64,000 nucleotides of DNA from QHXN01 sp963785125. Lineage in GTDB: Bacteria > Acidobacteriota > Blastocatellia > Pyrinomonadales > Pyrinomonadaceae. Each line of letters begins with the position of its first letter. Within the stretch, counting starts at the first letter, position 1. Positions 1 through 7,891 of the stretch are shown in pieces. The DNA lies in contig CAWATU010000005.1 of assembly GCA_963785125.1 (NCBI GenBank), positions 62,001-126,000 on the forward strand. Reading direction: 5' to 3'. The position numbers were made by a program, and so were the translations under genes. The notes beneath the pieces are model-generated. The model saw nothing but the letters and a program-made list of their open reading frames with translations. It did not search any database and was not told the origin of the DNA.

Positions 1-1224
1 GGCATGGAGCTTCTGCGCCGCGTCCACCAGCGCCCGAACCCGCCCGAGGTCATCATGCTCACGGGGCACGCCACCGTCGAGTCGGCCATCGAGGCGATGA
101 AGCTCGGCGCCTACGACTACCTCTCCAAACCCTATCGCATCGCGGAGCTGGACGTGCTCGTCAAGCAGGCCGCCGAGAAGCGGCGCCTGCGCGTGGACAA
201 CGCGCGGCTGCGCACGCTCGTCGAGCGGCAGACGGCGACGCCCGAGATCGTCTTCGTCTCGGACGCGATGCGCGAGGTGATGCGGCTCGTCGAGCGCGTC
301 GCGCCCTCGGACGCGTCGGTCTTAATCACGGGCGAGTCGGGCACGGGCAAGGAGCTGATCGCCAACGCCATTCACCGCCTCTCCTTACGCAGCGAGGGCT
401 CGTTTATAGATTTGAACTGCGCGGCTTTTCAGGAGTCTCTGTTAGAGTCGGAGCTGTTCGGCTACGAGGCCGGCGCGTTCTCGGGCGCGAAGGGGCGCAA
501 GCTCGGTTTGTGGGAGCTGGCCGACAACGGCACCATCTTCCTCGACGAGGTGACGGAGCTGCCGCCGCCCTTGCAGTCGAAGCTGCTGCGGGCGATTGAG
601 ACCAACTCCTTCTTCCGCGTCGGCGCCGTGCGCAAGGTGCAGGTCAACGTCCGCATCGTCGCCGCGACCAACCGCGACATCACCGAGGTCACCTCCGACG
701 GACGCTTCCGCGCCGACCTGCTCTACCGCATCAACAGCTTCCAGATCAACCTGCCGCCCCTGCGCGAGCGCCCCGAAGACATCGAGCCCATCGCGCGCCA
801 CCTCCTCACGCGGCTCGCCGGCCCCAACGCGCCCGAGCTGACGCCCGAGGTGCTCGCAGCGCTCAGGTCGTACGCGTGGCCCGGCAACGTCCGTCAGCTC
901 CGCAACACGCTGGAGCGCGCCGTCCTGCTCGCCAACGACAACCGCATCACGACGGGCGAACTCCCGCCCGAGATTGTCACCCCGGCCCTCGCCTTCCGGC
1001 CCGTCGCCGCGCCCGGCGGAGGTGTCGCGCCCGGCGGCACAGACGCGCAGGGCGCCGCCGCCCCGGCCGTCCCGCCGCCGCTGCGCGAGGTCGAGCGCCA
1101 GCAGATACTCGCCGCGCTCGAACAGACCGGCTGGCACCGCGGCAAGACCGCCGACATGCTCGGCATCTCGCCCTCCACGCTCTACCGCCGCCTCCGCGAC
1201 TACAACCTGACCAAACGGCAGTAG
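1..1224 (+). CDS. Sigma-54-dependent response regulator, NtrC class (5' end outside window)
   Basis: This is an activator that remodels sigma-54 RNA polymerase after phosphorylation by a partner kinase. The frame is open from base 1, so the gene begins upstream of the window and the phospho-acceptor Asp is not visible. What remains is the end of a receiver domain with the conserved SKP lysine (about residue 42 from the first in-window Met), an AAA+ domain with Walker A GESGTGKE (110-117), the sigma-54 contact loop read as GAFSGA (157-162), and the WPGNVRQL motif. An Ala/Gly/Pro linker leads to a Fis-type helix-turn-helix at the C-terminus (GKTADMLGISPSTLYRRL). The usual loop is GAFTGA, so Thr to Ser is a mild deviation. 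It ends 2 bases from the convergent TerC gene. Its targets are unknown. Confidence 0.93.
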   Translation, partial: GMELLRRVHQRPNPPEVIMLTGHATVESAIEAMKLGAYDYLSKPYRIAELDVLVKQAAEKRRLRVDNARLRTLVERQTATPEIVFVSDAMREVMRLVERVAPSDASVLITGESGTGKELIANAIHRLSLRSEGSFIDLNCAAFQESLLESELFGYEAGAFSGAKGRKLGLWELADNGTIFLDEVTELPPPLQSKLLRAIETNSFFRVGAVRKVQVNVRIVAATNRDITEVTSDGRFRADLLYRINSFQINLPPLRERPEDIEPIARHLLTRLAGPNAPELTPEVLAALRSYAWPGNVRQLRNTLERAVLLANDNRITTGELPPEIVTPALAFRPVAAPGGGVAPGGTDAQGAAAPAVPPPLREVERQQILAALEQTGWHRGKTADMLGISPSTLYRRLRDYNLTKRQ

Positions 1225-1226
1225 CG

Positions 1227-2252
1227 TCAGGCGCCCCTACCTTCTGCCCCGGCCTGCGCCTTCGGGAAGAGGAGGGAGGCCACGATGGAAAGGCCGATGA
1301 CGCCCGTGATGATGCCGAGCGAGAGGGCGATGGGGAACTTGCCGTCGTAGAGGCCGTTGAGCCAGACCATCTTCAAGCCCACAAAGACGAGCACCACCGA
1401 CAACCCGTATTTCAGCATGTGAAATTTGTCCATCGCGCCCGCGAGCATGAAGTACATCGCGCGCAGGCCGAGGATGGCGAAGATGTTCGACGTGAAGACG
1501 ACGAGCGGCTCCTTCGTCAGCGCGAAGATGGCGGGGACGGAGTCCACCGCGAAGATCACGTCCGTCGCTTCGAGAAAGAGCAGCGCCACGAAGAGCGGCG
1601 TCGCATGGAGCACGCCGTCGAGGCGGACGAAGAAGCGCTGGCCGTGCAGCAGGGGCGTGGTCGGCATGAGGCGGCGAACCAGTCGAACCAGAAGGTTCTT
1701 CTCCGGCTCGACACCCTTCTCGGGCGCGAACATCATCTTGATGCCGGTGATGACGAGGAACGCGCCGAAGAGAACGACGACCCAGTGGTACTGCATCAGG
1801 GCGCTCCCCGCGGCGATGAAGACGGCGCGGAAGGCGAGCGCGCCGATGATGCCGTAGAAGAGCACGCGGTGCTGATACTTGGGGGGGACGGCGAAGTAGC
1901 CGAAGACCAGCACGAAGATGAAGACGTTGTCTACGGAGAGCGACTTCTCGACGACGTAGCCCGTCAGGAACTCAAGCGAGACGCGCCACGCCGCGGCCCC
2001 CGGGTCGAAGCCGGGCACGGCCAACAGCCGCGCGTCCTGCGCGAACTTCCACAGGGCGAACTGGTAGAGGAGGAAGTTGAAGACGAGCGCGAGCGTCACC
2101 CACACGACGCTCCACGTCGCCGCCTCGCGGAACGAGACCGCGTGCGCCTTGCGGTGAAACACGCCGAGGTCGAGGGCCAGGAGGAGAAGTACGAACCCTG
2201 TAAAGCTTAAGTAGAACCACCAGTAATCGGCAAAGGGGAAAAGCTCAGCCAT
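1227..2252 (-). CDS. TerC/Alx-family integral membrane metal (Mn2+) exporter
   Basis: This polytopic inner-membrane protein of about 341 aa belongs to the TerC family, of which Alx and MntX-like members export manganese. Eight or nine hydrophobic segments are visible. The two family motifs with paired acidic residues are present: SLSVDNVFIF near residue 105 and EATDVIFAVDSVPAIFA near 230. I chose the ATG at 2252 because AAAGGA lies 8 bases upstream; a GTG at 2255 is possible. The leader carries a yybP-ykoY riboswitch and a good sigma-70 promoter, so expression is probably induced by Mn2+. That strongly favours a manganese role over tellurite resistance. It is convergent with the sigma-54 regulator. 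Confidence 0.92.
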   Translation of the reverse strand: MAELFPFADYWWFYLSFTGFVLLLLALDLGVFHRKAHAVSFREAATWSVVWVTLALVFNFLLYQFALWKFAQDARLLAVPGFDPGAAAWRVSLEFLTGYVVEKSLSVDNVFIFVLVFGYFAVPPKYQHRVLFYGIIGALAFRAVFIAAGSALMQYHWVVVLFGAFLVITGIKMMFAPEKGVEPEKNLLVRLVRRLMPTTPLLHGQRFFVRLDGVLHATPLFVALLFLEATDVIFAVDSVPAIFALTKEPLVVFTSNIFAILGLRAMYFMLAGAMDKFHMLKYGLSVVLVFVGLKMVWLNGLYDGKFPIALSLGIITGVIGLSIVASLLFPKAQAGAEGRGA

Positions 2253-2297
2253 CACCCGAATCCTTTCACGCTCGGACGCTTGAGACGTACGCGCAAA

Positions 2298-2446
2298 AGG
2301 AAAAGACCCTTCGCGCGCCAGCGCGAAAGGTCTTGGTCAACGAGCCTTCGGAACTCTTCCCGGTGAACCGGATGCCCGAGCGCGGGCAACGTACTGACGG
2401 CCTCACCAGACCCGCAACGGCAGCGGGCGACCTACTCCCCTTTCGA
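2298..2446 (-). promoter_or_regulatory. yybP-ykoY (manganese) riboswitch in the terC leader
   Basis: Read on the minus strand, the leader begins with the diagnostic GGGGAGTAG (2432-2440). A variable stem, the conserved CCGTCAGTACGTTG stretch and the closing element GACCAAGACCTTTCGCGC follow. The last part forms a 14-bp hairpin (2303-2334) with one G-U pair, followed by a T-rich tract, as expected of a terminator-type expression platform. RF00080 members bind Mn2+ and commonly precede TerC/Alx or P-type ATPase genes. The order promoter, riboswitch, terC is canonical. A covariance-model search would settle the exact ends. Confidence 0.88.
2303..2334 (-). terminator. Hairpin plus T-tract in the riboswitch expression platform
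   Basis: The minus strand reads AAGACCTTTCGCGC, a TGGC loop, then the complementary GCGCGAAGGGTCTT, followed by TTCCTTTT. This is an intrinsic-terminator shape placed about 50 bases before the terC start. Manganese binding would be expected to prevent its formation. The regulatory direction is inferred from the family. Confidence 0.65.
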
Positions 2447-2453
2447 TATCAAC

Positions 2454-2482
2454 ATCCTAAGGAGACAGCATGACCCTGTCAA
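2454..2482 (-). promoter_or_regulatory. Sigma-70-type promoter of terC
   Basis: On the minus strand a perfect -35 TTGACA (2477-2482) is separated by 17 bases from the -10 TAGGAT (2454-2459). Transcription would start near 2447, just before the GGGGAGTAG of the riboswitch, so promoter and riboswitch support each other. Confidence 0.75.
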
Positions 2483-2511
2483 CATTCGTCCTATTGAATT
2501 TCTGTCACGCG

Positions 2512-2535
2512 GGAGCCATCTGCCTACCGCCTACT
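2512..2535. repeat. One-sided GCAGTAG-type heptamer array
   Basis: CATCTGC, CTACCGC and CTACTAC are three degenerate heptamers of the same family as the elements at 5318 and 50820. They lie directly after the stop codon of the TPR gene. No inverted partner arm is visible, so this looks like a half element or a remnant. Confidence 0.5.
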
Positions 2536-2537
2536 AC

Positions 2538-3800
2538 TCATCCCCCGCCGCCGGTGGCCGTCCTCTGCGGGTTCTTGGGTTGGGAGAGGGCGCGGCGAGC
2601 GGTGTCTGCCTTGTCGCGGGCGCCAGTGCGCTCGTAGATGGGGACGAGGCGTTCGAGGACGGCGCTGGCTCCGGGCTGGATTCGGAGCGCGGCCTCGTAG
2701 TGCTTGACAGCGTCTTTGTCCCGGCGCTGCTCTTCGAGGATGCCGGCGAGCTTGACGTGCGCCTCGTACTCGTTTGAGGCTTTGGCGAAGTTCTTGTAGG
2801 CGTCGCCGTGGCGACCGAGGCGCGCGTTGACGACGCCGAGGTTGTTGAAGATGACGGGCTCGGACGGCGCGAGCCGGGCCGCCTGGTTGAGCCGCTTGAG
2901 CGCGCCCGCGTAGTCGTCTGCGAGGTAGAGCGAGTAGCCGAGGTTAGCGAGGACGATCCAGTCCTTCGACGCGACCGTCAGCGCTCGCGTGTAAGCCTCG
3001 GCCGCCTGCCGGTGCCACCCCAGACGGTCGTAGGCGAGGCCGAGCAGGTTGTTGGCCTCGGCCAACTGCGGCCCGACGGTCGTCGCGGCGATCTGCAACT
3101 CGGCAATCGCCTCCTGCACGTAGCCGTGCTGGAGCAGCGCGCGACCCTGCGAGACGCGGTCGGAGGGCACGCCGACGATCAGCGGAATAAACATCTTCGG
3201 TCGCAGCGCCTCGACCGTCTCGCCCGCGGACGGGCGGACGATGCGCACGCCCTCCGACGCGGAGGAGGTGGTGTTGGCGGCGCGCTCGTCGTTTCTGCCG
3301 GGCTCCGAATCGCGCGGCGCCTGTGCGGTCTCACTCACTGGCGCGGCGGGCGTCGTCACGGGCTCAACCTTCGGGGGCTGAACCGGCGCGGGCTCGGCGG
3401 CCGTTTGAGTCTGAGGCTTCGACTCCTCCGACGCTACCTCCTGCTTAATCTCGGTCGGGGCGGCGGCCGTCTGCCGCGCGGGGGCCGGCTTCTTCGCCGT
3501 CTCGGTCTTGCGGCGACCGCCGCCAAACAGACGTGCGAGCGCGCGGAAAGGCGCGGAGAGTGCGCGCGCGAAGCCGTTGCCTTTCCGCTTCGGCGGCTGC
3601 GCGTCGCCGGACTCGACGGCGTCCTCGGAGGCTTCGTCGTTCGCCTCTTCTTCGACGCGCGCGGGTGCGTTCGGCGCGGCGTCGCTCACGGCCGAAGCCG
3701 CGGGGGCGGCCTCGCCAAAGCCGAGCGCGGCCTGCGGCACAAGCACCGCGAAGGAGAGGACGAGCGAGATGATGAGCGAAGTCGTTCTGCGTTTTAACAC
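2538..3800 (-). CDS. Secreted/periplasmic TPR-repeat protein
   Basis: This 420-aa protein starts with a GTG at 3800 and a signal peptide (basic MLKRR, then a hydrophobic stretch to about residue 27). A long Ala/Pro/Glu-rich low-complexity region (about 28-185) contains a short basic patch. The C-terminal half (about 200-400) holds five or so tetratricopeptide repeats, for example AEANNLLGLAYDRLGWHRQA and VFNNLGVV-type helices. TPRs act as protein-interaction scaffolds, so a role in envelope complex assembly is possible, but no partner is evident. Neighbours are unrelated and the gene appears monocistronic. Confidence 0.8.
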   Translation of the reverse strand: MLKRRTTSLIISLVLSFAVLVPQAALGFGEAAPAASAVSDAAPNAPARVEEEANDEASEDAVESGDAQPPKRKGNGFARALSAPFRALARLFGGGRRKTETAKKPAPARQTAAAPTEIKQEVASEESKPQTQTAAEPAPVQPPKVEPVTTPAAPVSETAQAPRDSEPGRNDERAANTTSSASEGVRIVRPSAGETVEALRPKMFIPLIVGVPSDRVSQGRALLQHGYVQEAIAELQIAATTVGPQLAEANNLLGLAYDRLGWHRQAAEAYTRALTVASKDWIVLANLGYSLYLADDYAGALKRLNQAARLAPSEPVIFNNLGVVNARLGRHGDAYKNFAKASNEYEAHVKLAGILEEQRRDKDAVKHYEAALRIQPGASAVLERLVPIYERTGARDKADTARRALSQPKNPQRTATGGGG

Positions 3801-3984
3801 GGCCGAAACCTCCAGCGCCGCGGGGCGCGCCGACAGGACTTGCGAGGGAGAGGCTTTCGGGCGAGACCCTCCGCGGCGCTCATTGATTATAAGTCACGCG
3901 AATCCTCATGTAAAAACGCCCGCGCCCCGCGCCCGTTCATAAAAGAAGGCGGGCCGGGGCGTGGCGGGGTAAAGGCGGAGGCTA

Positions 3985-4031
3985 TAAAAAAGTGCCGGCC
4001 CGCGAAGGAGGCGTTCCTTCGCGGGCCGGCA
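3985..4031 (-). terminator. Intrinsic terminator after the PEP-CTERM gene
   Basis: A perfect 17-bp inverted repeat (3993-4009 with 4015-4031, 5-base loop) is followed on the minus strand by a run of six Ts (plus-strand A run 3986-3991). It lies 20 bases after the stop of the upstream PEP-CTERM gene. Confidence 0.9.
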
Positions 4032-4050
4032 GCGGGAGAGCGCGGGTTGT

Positions 4051-4725
4051 TTAAGCGGCGCGATTGGCTTTCCGCTTGCGGCGTGCGTAGAGGCCGGCGA
4101 GCCCTGTGCCGAGCAGAGCCAGCGTGGCCGGCTCGGGCGTGGGCGTCGGCGGCGGCTTCGCCGTGAAGATCTCAAACTTGACCCCGTCGTTGAAGAAGTG
4201 GCAGTCGGGGTCGAACCCGAGCGCGAAGTTGCCGCCGTTCGAGATGTAGGCGAAGAGCGCGTTCACCTGTGCGGTGGTGAAGTTGTAGACGAAGTTCACC
4301 GGCGTCGTCGTGAACGACTGCGAGGTCAGGAACGTGTCGGCCGTGCCGTTGGCTACCAGCCAGTCGCTCTGGTTGTGATAGCGCGTGTTGACGAAGTCGT
4401 CGATGATGGAGACGCTGTTGTTGTTGGGGTTCGGGTCGTCGGTGAACGAGGCGACGCCCGAGAACTTGGCGTTGTCGAGCAAGTGGATGAAGAGCCGGTT
4501 GGCGTTGTTGTCCCAGTTCGCGATGTTCTTGATGGTGATACGAGCGCCCGTGATCTGATGCCCCTGAGGGAGGTTAACGTTCGAGACCTTCCAGGTGTAG
4601 ACCTTGTGATGGTCGAGATCGTTCAGATCGACGGGGTTGGGCGTGTAAGTCAAAGTGTCGGCCTGCGCGGCCTGCGACGCGCAGAGGACAAAGAGTACGG
4701 CAAGGGAAATCAGGAGCTTCTTCAC
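4051..4725 (-). CDS. PEP-CTERM-anchored exported protein
   Basis: This protein of about 224 aa has a signal peptide (KKLLISLAVLFVLCASQAAQA) and a C-terminal sorting tripartite signal: PTPEPATLALLG, a short hydrophobic helix, then the basic tail RRKRK. Such proteins are processed by an exosortase of the EpsH type and end up at the cell surface or in the extracellular matrix. The middle is a beta-rich domain that I cannot assign. I chose the GTG at 4725 because GAGG lies 6 bases upstream and the signal peptide starts there; a GTG at 4737 would only add four residues. No exosortase is in this window. Confidence 0.85.
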   Translation of the reverse strand: MKKLLISLAVLFVLCASQAAQADTLTYTPNPVDLNDLDHHKVYTWKVSNVNLPQGHQITGARITIKNIANWDNNANRLFIHLLDNAKFSGVASFTDDPNPNNNSVSIIDDFVNTRYHNQSDWLVANGTADTFLTSQSFTTTPVNFVYNFTTAQVNALFAYISNGGNFALGFDPDCHFFNDGVKFEIFTAKPPPTPTPEPATLALLGTGLAGLYARRKRKANRAA

Positions 4726-4901
4726 GGGGCACCTCACTTAGAGTGTGTTGGGGTTAGCGCCGAAGGGCGCGCGCGTTGCGCGCCTCACCGAATCGCTTCA
4801 CTTTGGTTCTATTACATGAAAGAACCATTATGCGGGGCTTTCCAGAGAAGGCGCGTGTTTAAAAATCCGTATGTCTTCGTTTGTCAAAGTTCAGCGCGCG
4901 T

Positions 4902-5315
4902 TCAACCGGCACTCTGCTCAAAGGCGCGGCGGAGGTCTTCGGGGACGTGGACGGAGCGGCGCTCGTCGAGATTCATCGCGACCTGCACGTGCGTGGCGTT
5001 GGCGCACAGCGTCTGGTCTGCGGCGCGGCGCAGTCTGTACTCGAACGTGACGGACGAACGGCCGACAGCCGAGGCCCAGACCTCGACCGACGCCTCGTCG
5101 CCGTAGACGAACGGCGCGAAGAACTCCGCGCGCACGTTCACCGTCGGGAACCCCAGCCGCCGCTCCGACATCAAGCGCGCGTAACTCACGCCGCAGCGCG
5201 CCGCGAAGAACTCCTCCATCGCCGCGTGGCAGTAATGGAACAGCACAGGGTAATAGACCAGCCCCGCCGGGTCGCAATCGCCGAAGCGGACGGGGATAAG
5301 GGTGGAGAAGGGCAT
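4902..5315 (-). CDS. Acyl-CoA thioesterase, 4-hydroxybenzoyl-CoA thioesterase (hotdog) family
   Basis: This single-domain hotdog thioesterase of 137 aa hydrolyses acyl- or aroyl-CoA esters. The family's active-site segment is clear near the N-terminus: RFGDCDPAGLVYYPVLFHY (residues 10-28) with the catalytic Asp of the DCDPAG motif. It lies next to the aryl-CoA ligase on the same strand and probably belongs to the anthraniloyl-CoA pathway, releasing stalled CoA esters. A repeat element ends 2 bases before the ATG, so no Shine-Dalgarno is visible. The substrate is inferred from context only. Confidence 0.87.
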   Translation of the reverse strand: MPFSTLIPVRFGDCDPAGLVYYPVLFHYCHAAMEEFFAARCGVSYARLMSERRLGFPTVNVRAEFFAPFVYGDEASVEVWASAVGRSSVTFEYRLRRAADQTLCANATHVQVAMNLDERRSVHVPEDLRRAFEQSAG

Positions 5316-5317
5316 AA

Positions 5318-5400
5318 GGCAGTAGGCAGCAACTCCGCGTTAAGGCCGTTGCGAGATTAAATCGGAGGTTTCGACAGCGGCTCTCTTAACTGCCTACTGC
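5318..5400. repeat. GCAGTAG-family heptamer palindrome element
   Basis: Arms GGCAGTAGGCAG (5318-5329) and CTGCCTACTGC (5390-5400) are inverted. Core bases between them (for example CTCCGCGT and TTTCGACAGCGG) also occur in the element at 50820-50944. It lies between the ligase and the thioesterase. The right arm contains the ligase stop codon, and the left arm abuts the thioesterase start. Confidence 0.8.
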
Positions 5401-6941
5401 TCCTTCAGCTTTTTCCGATCAATCTTCCCGCGGTCGTTCTTGGGGAGGGACGCGACGAACTCGACCCAGCGTGGGTACTTGTAAAGGGCGAGGTGGGATT
5501 TGACGAACTCTTTGATCGACTGCGCGAGGTCGTCGCCGGGGGCGTGGCCTTCGCGGAGGACGAGGAAGGCTTTGGGCTTGATGAGGCCGTCTCCGGAGTC
5601 GTGGCCGACGACCGCGGCTTCGAGCACGGCCTCGTGTTGGAGCAGGCAGTTCTCGATCTCTGCCGGCGCGACGAAGACGCCCGAGACCTTGAGCATGTCA
5701 TCCGTGCGGCCGTGGTACCAGAAGTAGCCTTCGGCGTCGAAGTGGAACTGGTCGCCCGTCGTACACCAGTCGCCGGCAAAGGTCTGCTTCGACTTCTCGT
5801 GCGCCTGCCAGTAGCAGAGCGCGGCCGAGTCGCCCTTGATACGCAGCGTGCCCATCTCGCCCGCGGGCAGGGGCCGTCCTTCGCCGTCAACTAACTGCGC
5901 CTCGTACCCTTCGACGACGCGGCCGAGGCTGCCGGGCTTCACATCGCCGGGGCGGTTCGTGATGTAGATGTGGAACATCTCGGCCGAGCCGATGCCGTCG
6001 TAAATCTCAACGTCGAAGGTCTCGACCCAGCGGCGGTACAACTCTTCGGGGAGCGCCTCGCCCGCCGACAGGCACATGCGAAGAGAGGAGATGTCTCTCC
6101 GCGCCGCGTCCTCCACGTTGAGCATGCCGTTGATCATCGTCGGGACGCTCGTGAGGATGGTCGGGCGGTAGCGCTCGATGACCTCGAACAACTTCTCGGG
6201 CGTCGAGCGCTCGGAGAAGAGCGCGGCGGCGCCGCCCACGGCGAAGGGGAAGAGGAGGTTGGTACCCGTCGCGTAGCCGAAGAAGAGTTTGGGAACGGAG
6301 ACCGTCAGGTCGTTCTCTGACACGCCGAGCACGCCCTTCGCGTAGCACTCGGTGTTGTAGGGCAGGTCGTGCTGCAAGTGCACCGCGCCCTTCGGGTGTC
6401 CCGTCGAGCCCGACGTGAAGAGCCAGATGGCCACGTCGTCGCGGTGCGTGTCGGCCGGAGTTAAATCGTCTGACTGCGCGTCCAACGCTTCGGCGAACGA
6501 GTGAAAGCGCCCGCGCTCCTCGCCGACAACCAGGACGTTCTGCAAGTGCTTCGCGCCGTCGGCGGCCTGCGTGAAGTTATCGAGCAGCGACTCGTGTATG
6601 ACGGCGACGCGCGCGCGCGTGTATTCGAGGTAGTAGCGGTAGTCATCCGCGGGCAGCAGTGGGTTGACCATCGTGATGACGCCGCCCACGCGGTTGACGC
6701 CGAACCACGTCCACACGAACTCCGGGCAGTCGGGCAGCACCAGCAGCACGCGGTCTTCCACCCTCAAACCCAACTCACGCAGCGCGCGCCCCGCGCGATT
6801 CGACAGGCGCACGGCGTCCGCGTATGTGTAGGTCTCGTCGCGGTAGTACAGGCAGGTCTTACCCTCGCGCCCCTCCTCCACGTTGTGGTAGAGGAAGTAG
6901 TCGCCCATGTTGAACCGCTCGGGGAACTCGACGTTATGCAT
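5394..6941 (-). CDS. Benzoate/2-aminobenzoate-CoA ligase (AMP-forming)
   Basis: This enzyme activates an aromatic acid to its CoA thioester using ATP. The 515-aa length fits benzoate-CoA ligases. Visible motifs are the phosphate loop TSGSTGHPKG (176-185), YDGIGSAEM, TGDQF, the hinge KVSGVFVAPAEIE and the catalytic lysine near residue 506 in NDRGKIDRKKL. The N-terminus (FPERFNMGDYFL) is typical of the benzoate-CoA ligase subfamily. It lies between tryptophan dioxygenase and a thioesterase, in a region with kynureninase and an anthraniloyl-CoA-type monooxygenase. Anthranilate is therefore the most likely substrate, with benzoate possible. Its last codon CAG and stop TAG are part of the heptamer repeat downstream. 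Confidence 0.9.
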   Translation of the reverse strand: MHNVEFPERFNMGDYFLYHNVEEGREGKTCLYYRDETYTYADAVRLSNRAGRALRELGLRVEDRVLLVLPDCPEFVWTWFGVNRVGGVITMVNPLLPADDYRYYLEYTRARVAVIHESLLDNFTQAADGAKHLQNVLVVGEERGRFHSFAEALDAQSDDLTPADTHRDDVAIWLFTSGSTGHPKGAVHLQHDLPYNTECYAKGVLGVSENDLTVSVPKLFFGYATGTNLLFPFAVGGAAALFSERSTPEKLFEVIERYRPTILTSVPTMINGMLNVEDAARRDISSLRMCLSAGEALPEELYRRWVETFDVEIYDGIGSAEMFHIYITNRPGDVKPGSLGRVVEGYEAQLVDGEGRPLPAGEMGTLRIKGDSAALCYWQAHEKSKQTFAGDWCTTGDQFHFDAEGYFWYHGRTDDMLKVSGVFVAPAEIENCLLQHEAVLEAAVVGHDSGDGLIKPKAFLVLREGHAPGDDLAQSIKEFVKSHLALYKYPRWVEFVASLPKNDRGKIDRKKLKEQ

Positions 6942-6959
6942 AAGCGAAGACGTTCGGCG

Positions 6960-7802
6960 TCAGCCGCGGCCGGCGAAGGGGCAGCCGCCTGAGCCGTGGG
7001 TTGAGTCGAGGTGGGTGCGCGCCTCCCAGAGTTCAGGGAAGAACTTTTTGTCGAGCGTCGTCTTTAAATACCCGACGCCCTCGCTGCCGCCGGTGCCCTT
7101 CTTGGTGCCGAGCATACGCTCGACCATCTTGACGTGGTGGTAGCGCCAGAGCGCGAAGAACTCGTCGTGCGCGATAAGCGCCTCGGAGAGCTGGTACTCC
7201 TCGTAGCGTTCCTCGAAGTGTGTGACGACTTCGAGCGCGGCGCGGACGCGCCGTTCGTAGAGAGCGCGCCGTTCGTCGTCAGAGAGAGAGGCGTCGTCGG
7301 GCGGCGCGTCGAGGCCGCGGCGCGCGAGCAGCGCGAAGAACTCTTCGCCGAGCGCGGGCCCGTCCCGGCGCGCGCGCAGGCGCCCCGAGGCGAACTCGTC
7401 CGTACGGAAGGCGCGCAGAATGGCGTCATCCTTAAGGCCCGAAGAGAACTCGATCTCGCGGAACTGCATCGACTGGAAGCCGCTCGCCGGGTTGAGCTGG
7501 TCGCGGAAGCCGAGGAAGTTGATCGGCGTCATCGTCTCAAGGATGTGTATCTGCGTGACGAGCAGCTTCTCGATCTCGGCGACCCGGCCGAGGGCGCGCG
7601 CCGCGACGGGCGCACGGTCTTCGCGCATCGCCGAGAGCGCCGCGTCGATCTCGTGGAGCACCTGCTTGAACCACAGTTCGTACGCCTGGTGGATGGTGAT
7701 GAAGAGCAGTTCGTCGTGGTGCGCGGGGTCGGACAGACACTCCTGCAACCCGATCAGCTCGGGCACGCGCAGATACTTGTTATAGGATAAGGGCTCGGTC
7801 AT
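6960..7802 (-). CDS. kynA: Tryptophan 2,3-dioxygenase
   Basis: This heme enzyme opens the indole ring of L-tryptophan to N-formylkynurenine, the first step of the kynurenine route. It is about 280 aa from the ATG at 7802, the usual bacterial length; the open frame extends to 7853 but only from a TTG. The substrate-binding segment FITIHQAYELWFKQ (His38) and the heme-ligand segment FALWRYHHVKMVERMLG are present, followed by KGTGGSEGVGYL. It is 18 bases upstream of the aryl-CoA ligase in the same direction, so the two are probably co-transcribed. It diverges from the CECC lipoprotein gene. Confidence 0.96.
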   Translation of the reverse strand: MTEPLSYNKYLRVPELIGLQECLSDPAHHDELLFITIHQAYELWFKQVLHEIDAALSAMREDRAPVAARALGRVAEIEKLLVTQIHILETMTPINFLGFRDQLNPASGFQSMQFREIEFSSGLKDDAILRAFRTDEFASGRLRARRDGPALGEEFFALLARRGLDAPPDDASLSDDERRALYERRVRAALEVVTHFEERYEEYQLSEALIAHDEFFALWRYHHVKMVERMLGTKKGTGGSEGVGYLKTTLDKKFFPELWEARTHLDSTHGSGGCPFAGRG

Positions 7803-7891
7803 GACGGATTCGGTAAGCTCGCGGTCGTTACTTCGATTGGGATGATAGGCCAAGCGTAACGCCTGCCCCGGCCGCCCGTCAATTTGCTCCG

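Noticed and set aside
876..2210. Long plus-strand open frame (444 aa) across the regulator and terC genes
   Set aside because: It is antisense to terC and rich in Arg, Glu and His from codon shadow; both real genes have clear families.
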